Shown piece by piece: positions 42,080 through 50,458 of a stretch of 64,000 nucleotides of DNA. The stretch covers positions 2,895,501-2,959,500 of the forward strand of contig NZ_CP044067.1 in assembly GCF_008693385.1 (NCBI RefSeq), in the 5' to 3' direction. This DNA is from Cupriavidus pauculus (GTDB lineage Bacteria > Pseudomonadota > Gammaproteobacteria > Burkholderiales > Burkholderiaceae). The notes below the pieces were generated by a model. The model was not told the DNA's origin. It made no database searches and worked only from the letters and a program-made list of their open reading frames with translations. The translations under genes were made by a program, and so were the position numbers. Positions within the stretch are counted from its first letter, which is position 1. Every line of letters begins with the position of its first letter.

Positions 42080-43258
42080 TTACTTCGCTTCCTTGCCGGG
42101 ATCCGCCACGCGTTCGAAGGAATCGAACTCGACGTTGACGAGCTCGCCGTTGACCTTCTCGGTCCGGCGGATGTACACGGTCTGCACGATGTCTCGCGTC
42201 TTCGGATCGATCTCGATCGGCCCGCGCGGGCTCTCGAACTGGAGGCCGCTCATGGCTGCCATGACCTTCGCGCCATCCGGGTCGCCCCCCGTCTTCTTCA
42301 GTGCAAGATCGAATGCCGCCATGCCGTCGTATGCCGCCACCGCGAAATAGCTGGGGCGCATCTTCTTGCCATAGGCCGCATAGAAATCGGAAATGAACTT
42401 CTGATTCAGTGGCGACTTGTGGGCGTAGGAGTAGTGGTGACTGGTCGTCAGTCCCAGCGCGACGTCGCCGGTTGCGGCGAGGTAGCTGTCATCAGTGGCT
42501 TCGCCCGTGGCAATGAGCTTGATCCCGGCATCGTCCATGCCCCGTTCTTTCCACGTCTTCAGGAAGGCGGGAGGCATCACGCCGGAGGGGAAGAAGATAA
42601 ACACCGCTTGCGGTTTGGCATCCTTGATGCGCTGCACGTAAGCCGAGAAATCCGGATTGCTCATGGGGGTGCGGACACTTCCCACAATCTTTCCGCCCTC
42701 GGCCGTGAATGCCTTGGTGAATGCCGACTCGGCATCTGCGCCGGACGCGTAGTCGGCGGTCACCGTGTAGACCTCCTTGATCTTGTTCCTCGCCGCCCAC
42801 CTGGCCATCGGGGCGGACACCTGCTCGACCGTGAACGACACGCGCGACACATACGGCGACGACGCAGTGATGCCGGACGAGCTGGCATTCATGACTACGG
42901 TCGGAATCTTCGCCTGGGTCGCCACGGACGCCACCGCGTACGCGTTCGGGCTGAAGTCGAGCCCGGCCAGCAATTGCACCTTGTTCCGGACGATCAGTTC
43001 CTGTGCAAGCCGCTTCGCTGTCTCGGGGGCGGGGCCGCCGGTGTCCTTCTTGACCAGTTCGACGGGCCGGCCCCCCAGCTTTCCGCCGTGCTGCTTGAGG
43101 TAAAGGTCCATCCCGGCATCGAATTGCCGCCCATAGTCTGCGTAAGGCCCCGAGTAGGTGGCGATCACACCGATGCGCAGGGGCTCGTCGGCGGCCGAAG
43201 CAGCGCTTGCACACGACAAGGCAAGGGCAGGGAGGAGAAGTCGGGACAGTTTTTTCAT
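42080..43258 (-). CDS. Liv-type ABC transporter substrate-binding protein (second system)
   Basis: A 392-aa periplasmic receptor with a Sec signal peptide ending SAASAADEP. The mature N-terminus LRIGVIATYSGPYADYGRQF and LAGLDFSPNAYAVASVA are typical of the peripla_BP_6 class. It uses Sec export, whereas the first-system receptor has a Tat signal, and the two sequences differ enough to suggest different ligands. First gene of the leftward liv operon. GTATGCA-type half-sites occur 44, 118 and 266 bp upstream of its start, implying control by the GntR-type regulator that also marks the second Rieske operon. Confidence 0.9.
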   Translation of the reverse strand: MKKLSRLLLPALALSCASAASAADEPLRIGVIATYSGPYADYGRQFDAGMDLYLKQHGGKLGGRPVELVKKDTGGPAPETAKRLAQELIVRNKVQLLAGLDFSPNAYAVASVATQAKIPTVVMNASSSGITASSPYVSRVSFTVEQVSAPMARWAARNKIKEVYTVTADYASGADAESAFTKAFTAEGGKIVGSVRTPMSNPDFSAYVQRIKDAKPQAVFIFFPSGVMPPAFLKTWKERGMDDAGIKLIATGEATDDSYLAATGDVALGLTTSHHYSYAHKSPLNQKFISDFYAAYGKKMRPSYFAVAAYDGMAAFDLALKKTGGDPDGAKVMAAMSGLQFESPRGPIEIDPKTRDIVQTVYIRRTEKVNGELVNVEFDSFERVADPGKEAK

Positions 43259-43301
43259 GCGTATCTCTTGTGAGTTCGTATGGACACAGCCGGCGGCGTT
43301 A

Positions 43302-43310
43302 TGTATGCAG
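43302..43310. promoter_or_regulatory. TGTATGCAG half-site upstream of second liv operon
   Basis: TGTATGCAG, 44 bp before the receptor start. It is identical to the left arm at 30182-30190. No partner lies 21 bp away; the next copy is centred 74 bp upstream. Confidence 0.5.
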
Positions 43311-43375
43311 CCACATTCTTCAGTGGCGCCTCATACCGATGGGATCACTTTTATTGTCGGCAGTTGGCGCATTGT

Positions 43376-43383
43376 TGCATGCA
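43376..43383. promoter_or_regulatory. TGCATGCA variant half-site
   Basis: TGCATGCA, the same variant as at 34731-34738. Its GCATGCA core is centred 74 bp from the copy at 43302-43310. Confidence 0.4.
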
Positions 43384-43522
43384 TTAACGGCGTGACACCA
43401 AGGAAAATCGCGTCATTCGCGTCTTTTAAGTTGCTCAAAAAGCATTTTTTAGGGAAAGTCCTAACCTCTTTTCGATGGTATTGGATGCAATGAAATGCAA
43501 TCGCTGTGCCAGATCGTATCGG

Positions 43523-43532
43523 CTGTATGCAG
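43523..43532. promoter_or_regulatory. CTGTATGCAG distal half-site
   Basis: CTGTATGCAG, identical to 30181-30190, centred 148 bp (two times 74) from the copy at 43376-43383. Confidence 0.4.
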
Positions 43533-43741
43533 TGCTGGAAGAGGTTGACGTTATGTCTTTTAAATCAGCGAGATACGACGTTGCTGGTCCGTATCTGGGG
43601 ACGCGGCTCGCGCTCATGCGCGCGAACCGGAACGGTGCATTGGCACCACGAGTGGGCGTCAGGCGGATCGGGACAATGGGCTGCCGATCGTGTAGTGGGC
43701 AGCCCGGCCTTGGCGGCGGACGAAAAGAAGCTTCCGGGAGG

Positions 43742-44155
43742 TCAGGCCGGTGGGAAGCCGAGCATCCGGGCAAAGTCCGGCACGGACTGCCGCGGCGTTC
43801 TGGTCTGATTGACCGGCGAGTAGCGCGCACCAAAGTCCATCACCCTTGCCCGATACGTGTCGGGCAACGGGTCGGGCAACGGGTCGGGAAAATGGGCGGG
43901 CGCCGGCATGTCGCCGGCGCGGAAGGCCTTGACCAGCCTGTCCGTCAACGCATCCTTGAACGCGCCTGTCACCACGTACACGCGCCACGGCTGGGTATTG
44001 CCACCGCTCGGTGCGGTCGAGGCATCTTCCAGAATCTGCTCCACGACCTCCCTGGGTAGCGGCACGGGTTTGAAGGCGCGGACCGAGCGGCGGCCGCTTG
44101 CCACCGAGGCAACGCATCGTGCGATGGCGTCCTGGGGCATGGTGTCCTGGAGCAT
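43742..44155 (-). pseudogene. Internally deleted nitroreductase, PnbA-like
   Basis: A 137-aa reading frame made of the two ends of a roughly 220-aa nitroreductase. Residues 1-105 carry the FMN-binding start of the family (RRSVRAFKPVPLPREVV, and APSGGNTQPWRVYVV). From about 112 the sequence SPVNQTRTPR and DFARMLGF matches the usual C-terminal tail. The central 85-90 residues, with the rest of the flavin site and dimer helices, are missing, and the frame is kept. Activity is unlikely. A 12-bp tandem repeat (43860-43883, coding PDPLPDPLPD) lies just before the junction. It begins 3 bp after the lyase gene, with GGAG upstream, matching the pnb (4-nitrobenzoate) gene pairing. Confidence 0.7.
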
Positions 44156-44158
44156 GGA

Positions 44159-44707
44159 CTACTCCTGCGGCGCCGGATGGTACGAGATCCGGCCCGATGG
44201 CAGGAAGAACAGTGCGATCACCGCGCCGCCTTTCGCTTCCGGATAGTGATGGCTGCCCGGCGCGGGAGCTGTCCAGCCTTCCGCGCGCCAGCCATCGGGG
44301 CCGTTGAGGAAGGCGCCCTGGTTCAACGGCACAACCATATTGAATTCTCCATAGGGGTGGCCATGGTATTGCCCGCGGAAACGGTGATCCGGATGCCCCT
44401 GCTGGTTGTCCGTGCTGTCCATGTAGACCGCCGTGATGCTGAAATGCAGCGTGCGCGCGGTGGGTTCGGCGATGCGGCTGCGGCGATATTTTGGGCCGTC
44501 GATCTCGACGTTGGCGGCCCAGCCGTCTTCCACGCCCTTCCGGATCAACCGCGACAAGGTCTGGTAGAGCTCGCTGCCGGGCCCGTACTTCTCGTTGAGC
44601 CAGCGCTCGATATCGCTGTTGGTCGTGATGTCCTTGACTTCCTCGAGGAAGGGAATGCAACGCTCGATCAGCGCTTCGCGATCGTTGTTGAGAATGTCGG
44701 CTGTCAT
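44159..44707 (-). CDS. pnbB: 4-hydroxylaminobenzoate lyase-like protein (DUF4863)
   Basis: A 182-aa protein of the DUF4863 family, which includes PnbB, the enzyme converting 4-hydroxylaminobenzoate to protocatechuate and ammonia. Visible family features are ERWLNEKYGPGSELYQTL, HPDHRFRGQYHGHPYGEFN with clustered histidines, GAFLNGPDGWRAEGWTAP and the C-terminal FLPSGRISYHPAP. The start at 44707 was taken because the upstream in-frame extension enters the promoter region. It appears intact, whereas the partner nitroreductase directly downstream is deleted. It is divergent from a LysR gene across 117 bp, the arrangement seen in 4-nitrobenzoate loci. The specific assignment rests on remembered family membership and context. 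Confidence 0.75.
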   Translation of the reverse strand: MTADILNNDREALIERCIPFLEEVKDITTNSDIERWLNEKYGPGSELYQTLSRLIRKGVEDGWAANVEIDGPKYRRSRIAEPTARTLHFSITAVYMDSTDNQQGHPDHRFRGQYHGHPYGEFNMVVPLNQGAFLNGPDGWRAEGWTAPAPGSHHYPEAKGGAVIALFFLPSGRISYHPAPQE

Positions 44708-44776
44708 GGTGCGGGGAAACGGTTGTGAATGGATGCACCCAATATTGCGCCGAGACCGGATTGAGTGGAATTGATG

Positions 44777-44800
44777 TATGTGCAAGCGCATAATGCATGC
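44777..44800. promoter_or_regulatory. Possible LysR box between divergent genes
   Basis: TATG-N8-CATA (44777-44792) forms an imperfect dyad, followed by TGCATGC (44794-44800). It is centrally placed between the lyase and LysR starts, where a LysR regulator would be expected to bind. Confidence 0.35.
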
Positions 44801-44824
44801 GATTCAACTCACCAAGCCGCGATC

Positions 44825-45805
44825 ATGAGCATCGGCCGCACGGACTTGAACCTGCTGAAGGTATTCGAGGCTGTCTACGAAGAACGCAACCTGATTCTGG
44901 CGGGCAAGCGCCTGCATCTCACGCAATCGGCGGTAAGCCATGCGCTTCGCAGGCTGCGTGAGTTGGTGGGCGATGAGCTGTTCATTCGAACGGGGAAGGG
45001 CATGGAGCCTACCGGCCGCGCGATGGCGATGGCGCCAAGCCTGCTGGACTCCCTGCGTCGCATTCAGGATGCATTTGGCATGGCGCCCTTTGCCCCGGAG
45101 CAATCCCAGCGACGATTTGTGGTCGCGGCCAACGATCTTGTGACGGAAGTCATCATCGCCCCGCTGTCGCGCGAACTGCTGACGGTGGCGCCCGCGGTCG
45201 ACCTCGTGATTCGGCCTTCGACACGGCTGGACCTCGCGGAACAGATCGATCTCGGGCGCATCGATCTCGCCATCGGCATCTTCTCGCAGGTACCCTCGCG
45301 CTTCAGTTCGCGCGAGCTGATGTCGCAGGGAGAGTCCATCCTGATGCGAAGGGGGCATCCTGCCTCACGCCGGAAACTCAAGGTTGCGGATTTGGGGAAG
45401 TATCCGCTGGTCACGCTATCGGTGGGCGGGCACGAGGAAGGCGCGGTGGGAGGGTTTATCGTGGAGCGCGGCCTGGCGCGACAGTCGGAGATGTTCGACC
45501 GGCGGGCGTTGGAGCACGCTTTCAACGAAGCGCAGGCGATACCGCGCGTGCGAGTGACGGTTCCCCACTCGCTCGCCATTCCGGCGTTACTGCGCGATAC
45601 CGATATGCTGGCGGTGGTGCCATCTCTGCTTGCGAAGGCGCTCGCCAGCAACAGCGATTTGATTTGCCGCGCGTCGCCCTATGCAGGCGGGCACGAGACG
45701 ATGTGCGCGGTATGGCATGGGCGCGACGATTACGACGTGGGTCACACGTGGCTGCGCGAACTGGTTGCGCGCGTGGCGCGAACCGCGGAGCAGGCGCTCC
45801 AATAG
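44825..45805 (+). CDS. LysR-family regulator divergent from the hydroxylaminobenzoate lyase
   Basis: A 326-aa LysR-type regulator. The N-terminal helix-turn-helix is DLNLLKVFEAVYEERNLILA and LTQSAVSHALRRLRELVGD. The C-terminal periplasmic-binding-like domain resembles the NahR/NodD/LinR branch (VPSRFSSRELMSQGESILM, VPHSLAIPALLRDTDMLAVV). Members of this branch respond to aromatic acids, which fits a PnbR-like role for the adjacent 4-nitrobenzoate genes. The start at 44825 leaves the divergent promoter free; an in-frame Met at 44765 would overlap it. It converges on the TolC-type gene. Confidence 0.87.
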   Translation: MSIGRTDLNLLKVFEAVYEERNLILAGKRLHLTQSAVSHALRRLRELVGDELFIRTGKGMEPTGRAMAMAPSLLDSLRRIQDAFGMAPFAPEQSQRRFVVAANDLVTEVIIAPLSRELLTVAPAVDLVIRPSTRLDLAEQIDLGRIDLAIGIFSQVPSRFSSRELMSQGESILMRRGHPASRRKLKVADLGKYPLVTLSVGGHEEGAVGGFIVERGLARQSEMFDRRALEHAFNEAQAIPRVRVTVPHSLAIPALLRDTDMLAVVPSLLAKALASNSDLICRASPYAGGHETMCAVWHGRDDYDVGHTWLRELVARVARTAEQALQ

Positions 45806-45881
45806 CGGAAGCCGTGTCGGCCCGGCAACCCGGCAACCCGCCTGCGGAACCAGGCCGCGCGACTGGCGAGGCGGCATGTCA

Positions 45882-47420
45882 TCAGGGTGTCTTGCCGATG
45901 TCCCCCGTGGCGAGCGCCAGCGTCGCCGCCGCGGCCAATGCCGCGCTATAGGCATCGGCCGACGCATTGCGCGCAAGCAGCAACTGGTTCTGTGCGAGGT
46001 TGGCCTCGGTGACGGTGCCGACGCCCTTGCGATAGGCGTTATAGGCCGCGTCATAAGTGGTCTGGGCGGCGGCGGCCAGGGTCTTGGCGGCGTCATAGGC
46101 GGCCAGGCTCGATTCCAGTGCGCTCTGGCTGACGACCACCTGGCGTACCGATTCCTCCTTTGCACGGGTCAACCTTGCCGACGCACTGTCCGCGTCATTG
46201 CGCGCCTGCGCCAGCACGGCGGAGCGCGTGCCGCCGTCGTAGATCGGCAGCGTCACGCCCAGGAACACGCTGTTGCCGTAGCGATAGCCATTGAGGTTGA
46301 CCGTCGGCGGCTGCTGTCCCACGGGTGGAATCGCTGTAATGGTCGAACCCCCCGACGCATACGAGGCGAACGCGGACATGAACACCTTTGGCATGAACGC
46401 GGCTTCGGCGGACTTCACGCGGGCCTCGTTGGCGCGCTCGAGCGCGTAGGCGGCCAGCACATCGGGCCGTTGGGAAATGGCCTGCTCCACGATCTGTTCG
46501 ATCGAGCTGCGCAGCGCCGGGGACAGGGGCCGCACGGGCATCTCGGCGATGCGCGGCTTCGACAGCGGAGAAATACCGACGGCATTGATCAGTCCCAGAT
46601 AGGCATCGGTCGCCGCGCCTTGTGCCTGTACCTTCGCCAGGTTGGTCTGCGCCTGGTTCTGCGTGGCCTGTGCCACCTCCACTACCGTGCCGATGCCCCG
46701 CTGGTAGCGCGATCTGGCGGCCGTCAGCACGGCATCGGCATTCGCCATGGCCTGGTCCACGGTGGCCACTCTCGAGCGGGCAGCCTGGTAGCGGTAATAC
46801 GCCACGCTGACCTCGTGGATGATGCGCTGGTGCATGGAGGTGAACGCGATGTTCGCAGCCACCGTCATCTGCTCCGCGGCTTCCACCACGCCGGCCCGCT
46901 CCCCGAAATCGAACAGCAGCCATTGCAGCGATAGCACCGATACCGCTCCCTGGTGAGAAATGTCCGCGCCTGCCTGCCCCAGCGCGGTGGGACTGGACAG
47001 ATGGCCGTTCTGCCAGCCGCCCATCGCCGATACCGATAGCCGTGGAAGATAGGTGCTGCGAGCAATGCCGGTCGCCAGTGCGGCATTGCGGGCATCGTTC
47101 CATGCCACCCGCGTCAGTGGGTTGGACGATTCCGCCAGGTCGATCAGCTCGGGCAGCGTGTAGTCGTGAGCGGGATCGAGCGGCGCCGGCGGGGCAATCG
47201 TTCCAAGCGCGGTATTTGCCGGCAGCACATGGTTCGATGGTCTGTCCTGCGGCGCGGGCTTGCTTGCCGCACCGGCGACGATCTCCCCCGTGGCCGTGGT
47301 GGCCGGCTGCCATGGCAGGTCGGGCCGCGGCGGCGCAAGGTCCAGCGCCGACGTGGCACAGCCGGTCAGGGTCAGCAGCGCGCAAAGTGGCAGCAGCGCG
47401 AAGGAATCAGGGTTGCGCAT
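45882..47420 (-). CDS. TolC/NodT-family outer-membrane efflux lipoprotein
   Basis: A 512-aa outer-membrane channel of a tripartite efflux pump. The N-terminus is a lipoprotein signal (CALLTLTGCATSAL). Two TolC repeats are visible, each with the long amphipathic coiled segments (SVAYYRYQAARSRVATVD; VVSQSALESSLAAYDAAKTL), and YQRGIGTVVEVAQATQNQAQ and YRKGVGTVTEANLAQNQLLL are the matching repeat elements. The start at 47420 overlaps the FUSC gene by 14 bases. Last gene of the ytcA-hlyD-fusC-tolC operon. Confidence 0.9.
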   Translation of the reverse strand: MRNPDSFALLPLCALLTLTGCATSALDLAPPRPDLPWQPATTATGEIVAGAASKPAPQDRPSNHVLPANTALGTIAPPAPLDPAHDYTLPELIDLAESSNPLTRVAWNDARNAALATGIARSTYLPRLSVSAMGGWQNGHLSSPTALGQAGADISHQGAVSVLSLQWLLFDFGERAGVVEAAEQMTVAANIAFTSMHQRIIHEVSVAYYRYQAARSRVATVDQAMANADAVLTAARSRYQRGIGTVVEVAQATQNQAQTNLAKVQAQGAATDAYLGLINAVGISPLSKPRIAEMPVRPLSPALRSSIEQIVEQAISQRPDVLAAYALERANEARVKSAEAAFMPKVFMSAFASYASGGSTITAIPPVGQQPPTVNLNGYRYGNSVFLGVTLPIYDGGTRSAVLAQARNDADSASARLTRAKEESVRQVVVSQSALESSLAAYDAAKTLAAAAQTTYDAAYNAYRKGVGTVTEANLAQNQLLLARNASADAYSAALAAAATLALATGDIGKTP

Positions 47421-49449
47421 GGGAAGGGGAGGAAGTGGCCGCGCCCGGACGCGATGCAGACAGTTGTTCATCGACCAGCGCAAGCAGGGCGTCGCGCGTA
47501 CGGTCGCTCTGGTCGCTTTGGTCGCTTTGGTCGCTTTGGTCGCGCTGGCCGCCCTGGTCGTCCCCGGGACGGATGTCCTGGACGGCGGGCGGCGCCTCGT
47601 CGCTATTCACCGCATGAAGCCGCGCGGCGACCGCGGGGTCGCCCGGATACCGCTCCGCGAGCATGAACAGCATGCCTGCCACCGCGTCGAGTACGCGCAG
47701 CCGGTGCCGGCGGGTTTCCACCCACGCGGACGAGGGACCGACGGAGGCAGGTTCGTAGCCTGTCAGCAGCAAGTCCTGCGCGATATTGCCGTGCAAGGCC
47801 TGGGCACTGGCGGCATGCCGGCGGCGCACGGCGGCCCGCGGGGCGTCGATCAGTTGCTGCCACTCGCTGACCAGCGCAGACAGTGTCGCTTCGATACGCC
47901 CGGCGATGCTGACCGGCCAGACGCGCGTGAACACTCCATACACGACCAGATTGCCGATGATGATGCCGATCACGCGGTCACGCGCAATGGTCAGGTCGAA
48001 CCCCGGCCCCGGCCCCTGGATGACGCAGAGATAGAACGCAAACGCGATCTGCAGGCCCGCGTACGCGATACGCGGCGAGCCTGTGGCCACCCAGGCGGAC
48101 AGCCAGGTGCCCACGAACACCAGCGCCAGCAGCCCGCCGACGGAATCGAGTGCCGGCACGATATAGACGAGGGTCGCGGTGCCCACTGCCGCGCCAGCCA
48201 CGCAGCCTGCCAGCCGCAGGGCAAGCTTCTCGACGGATTCCGCCGCGGTACCCAGCGACACGAGGTAGCACGTAATGAAGCAGGTATGGATGCCGGGCCA
48301 GTTCAACTGCTGGTAAAGCAGGTAGCAGAACATTGCCGCGCCGGTGGTCTTCAGCGCGTAGTGGACATGGGCACGGTTGCTGAAGGCGTCGGCATCCAGG
48401 AATCCGCCGGATTTCCCGGCCGGCTCGCGCTGCGGGGCGCTGGATGCGGCCGGCGCGTCGGGCTCGGCATAGTGTTCGATGGCATCGCGCAGCGCCTGCG
48501 CCACGGATTGCTGCACCGGTGACAACACCGTGGCATCGGGCCACGGCAGTGTGATGTCGACGGGATAGCCACCTGTTGCGAGCATGCGCGCCATGGCTTC
48601 GAGCGTGTCGGCCGCCGGCATCGCGAAGACGGCCGGCAGTCTCGCCCCGGCCTGCCGGCAGCCGACATCGGCGGCCATCAGGATTGCCGTGGTCGAGGTC
48701 GTCGCCTGGCGCAGCGCCAGTACGTCCGCCGTGTTCGCGCTGCCTTCGAACTTTGCCAGCTTGAGCCACCCGTCCACGGGCTGGACGCCATCGCGCAACA
48801 CCTTCTCCAGGGCGGCGCAGTGCGATGGCGGATCGCGCAGGCTTTGCGCCGCGACAGTCAGGCAATGCGCCAGCCGCGCACCTGCCAGCCGCCGCGGCGA
48901 GGGTCCGATGAGCAGGTTGACCACCACGTTCGCGCCGATGGGAATCGCCACCATCAGCAGCGTGTACAGCAGCGCCCGTGTGGCGACCTCACCGCCAGGC
49001 ACCAGGCCGAGCTCGTCCAGGCCGAAGCCGACGATCATCGCCACGATGGCCCCGACGGGGCGCAGCTTGCTCGCGGAGGTCAGGAAGAGCAGGCCGACGG
49101 ACAACACCGTCATGCATGCGACGCGCAGCATGGGATTGTCGAGCGTGAAATTGGCCAGCACGATCACCAGCCCGACGATGAGGCTGACCAGGATCAGCAT
49201 GGCGATGCTCATCACGATACTGCTGGTGCGGTCCGCGCGATTGACGAAAAAGATCACGTACGCCGAGATGGCGGCTTCCGGCGTGCCGTACGTGGCGGCA
49301 ATCAGCACGGTCAGCGTGCTGGCCAGGGCGATGCGCGTGGTGGCGGCCGCGCGCCCTGGAAACGGCGCGAGCAGCGCGCCGAGGTCGGCAATGCCGATGC
49401 GGCGCCGTTCAGCGGCAGGATGCGCCACGCCCGACCTCGACCGTCGCAC
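47407..49449 (-). CDS. FUSC-family (fusaric acid resistance/AaeB-like) inner-membrane efflux protein
   Basis: A 680-aa inner-membrane protein with two blocks of hydrophobic helices (about 35-180 and 370-520) around a cytoplasmic region, the layout of FUSC/AaeB/YccS transporters for aromatic carboxylic acids. RPVGAIVAMIVGFGLDELGL and LALRLAGCVAGAAVGTATLV are typical helices. The start is the GTG at 49449, overlapping the HlyD gene by 41 bases; another GTG seven codons later is possible. The C-terminal tail contains a DQS repeat from a 9-bp tandem array at 47501-47563. It works with the HlyD and TolC partners to expel a toxic organic acid. Confidence 0.87.
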   Translation of the reverse strand: MRRSRSGVAHPAAERRRIGIADLGALLAPFPGRAAATTRIALASTLTVLIAATYGTPEAAISAYVIFFVNRADRTSSIVMSIAMLILVSLIVGLVIVLANFTLDNPMLRVACMTVLSVGLLFLTSASKLRPVGAIVAMIVGFGLDELGLVPGGEVATRALLYTLLMVAIPIGANVVVNLLIGPSPRRLAGARLAHCLTVAAQSLRDPPSHCAALEKVLRDGVQPVDGWLKLAKFEGSANTADVLALRQATTSTTAILMAADVGCRQAGARLPAVFAMPAADTLEAMARMLATGGYPVDITLPWPDATVLSPVQQSVAQALRDAIEHYAEPDAPAASSAPQREPAGKSGGFLDADAFSNRAHVHYALKTTGAAMFCYLLYQQLNWPGIHTCFITCYLVSLGTAAESVEKLALRLAGCVAGAAVGTATLVYIVPALDSVGGLLALVFVGTWLSAWVATGSPRIAYAGLQIAFAFYLCVIQGPGPGFDLTIARDRVIGIIIGNLVVYGVFTRVWPVSIAGRIEATLSALVSEWQQLIDAPRAAVRRRHAASAQALHGNIAQDLLLTGYEPASVGPSSAWVETRRHRLRVLDAVAGMLFMLAERYPGDPAVAARLHAVNSDEAPPAVQDIRPGDDQGGQRDQSDQSDQSDQSDRTRDALLALVDEQLSASRPGAATSSPSHAQP
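47501..47563. repeat. 9-bp tandem repeat inside the FUSC gene
   Basis: Seven 9-bp units beginning at 47501; three consecutive copies (47510-47536) are exactly TGGTCGCTT and the others differ by one to three bases. The array encodes (D-Q-S)n in the hydrophilic C-terminal tail. Changes in copy number would keep the reading frame. Confidence 0.85.
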
Positions 49450-50458
49450 TCGCCCCGACCCGCGCCAGCGCTTCCGGTGGCTCGTCCAGCTTGATGCGCA
49501 CCGGGAACCGGTGCGCCACGCGCACCCAGTTCACGGAAGGCTGCACATAGGGAAGGGAGCGCGGCAGGTTGAGGCGGTCGGTGTCGGTGATACCCACTCC
49601 GATGCCCTGCACGGTGCCACGAATCGCCTGGCGCCGGTCGATCATCGAGTAGACCGTGGCGCAGTCGCCGACACGGATATGGCCAAGTTGCGTTTCGCGG
49701 AAGTTCGCGACCGCGAACCACTCTCCGGTATGAACGAGCACGAACAGCGACTGGTTGGGAATCACGACTTCGCCGGCCAGCACCGTAAGGCCGATGACGC
49801 GGCCATCATGCGGGGCGCGGACCACGGTATCGTCCAACGCGCGCTGGGCGATGGCCAATGCTGCTTCCCGCGCGTGCACGGTGGCGATGGCGTCGTCCTC
49901 GTTGCCAACGGCCTGCGCCGTCGTGGCTCGCTGTACCTGCGCCTGCTTGAGGGTCACCGCCGCATCGTTCCTGGCCACCTCGGCCTGGTCGAGCTGTTGC
50001 TTCGGCACGTAGCCGTCGGCGGCGAGCGGCCGCAACCGTTCCACGGTACGTTGGGCCAGCGCGTAGTTCTGCTCGGCGCGGGCGATCTGATCGGAGGCGA
50101 CCGACGCCGTGCCGCGCTCGGTCCCGACGGCGCGGCGCCGCGTGCCGAGCATCGCCTTTGCCAGCTCGAGGTCTGCCTGCGCCTGGGCCAGGGCGAGCCG
50201 GTAGGGGACGGGGTCGATTTCGAACAGGACGTCGCCCCTGGACACGTGCTGGTTTTCGGTGACCAGGATGCGCGCAATCCGGCCGCCAACCGGAGATGCC
50301 ACGTGGACCAGATCCGCGTCGAGCGTGGCATCGTCGGTCGATGGATATCCGGACGTACGCGCGTATGCATAGATGGAAAGCGCGACGGCCAGCAGGACGA
50401 TGACCAGCGCAATCAGTTTCCCGCCCAACGGGCTGCGGCGGACGCCGGCCATTTTCAT
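49409..50458 (-). CDS. HlyD/EmrA-family periplasmic adaptor
   Basis: A 349-aa membrane-fusion protein linking the inner-membrane FUSC pump to the TolC channel. One N-terminal membrane anchor (IALVIVLLAVALSIYAYA) is followed by the first half of the lipoyl domain (VASPVGGRIARILVTENQHV). A coiled-coil hairpin (about 90-200) comes next, then the second half (VRAPHDGRVIGLTVLAGEVV) and the beta-barrel. The start at 50458 overlaps the YtcA gene by 4 bases. The C-terminus overlaps the FUSC start. Very similar in layout to AaeA. Confidence 0.9.
   Translation of the reverse strand: MKMAGVRRSPLGGKLIALVIVLLAVALSIYAYARTSGYPSTDDATLDADLVHVASPVGGRIARILVTENQHVSRGDVLFEIDPVPYRLALAQAQADLELAKAMLGTRRRAVGTERGTASVASDQIARAEQNYALAQRTVERLRPLAADGYVPKQQLDQAEVARNDAAVTLKQAQVQRATTAQAVGNEDDAIATVHAREAALAIAQRALDDTVVRAPHDGRVIGLTVLAGEVVIPNQSLFVLVHTGEWFAVANFRETQLGHIRVGDCATVYSMIDRRQAIRGTVQGIGVGITDTDRLNLPRSLPYVQPSVNWVRVAHRFPVRIKLDEPPEALARVGASATVEVGRGASCR

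Larger units (their letters stand above)
43259..43741. other. 483-bp intergenic region upstream of the second liv operon
   Basis: No convincing gene. It is more AT-rich than its surroundings, especially 43310-43560. It holds three half-site copies (43302, 43376, 43523), a small inverted repeat TTAGG/CCTAA (43449-43464), and the region past the end of the deleted nitroreductase. The leftward liv promoter is expected near 43270-43330. Confidence 0.55.

Noticed and set aside
43449..43464. Intrinsic terminator for the deleted nitroreductase
   Set aside because: TTAGG/CCTAA can pair, but on the transcribed strand it is followed by an A-run rather than a T-run.
44765..44824. Earlier start for the LysR gene
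   Set aside because: It would cover the likely LysR-binding dyad; the helix-turn-helix begins normally after the ATG at 44825.
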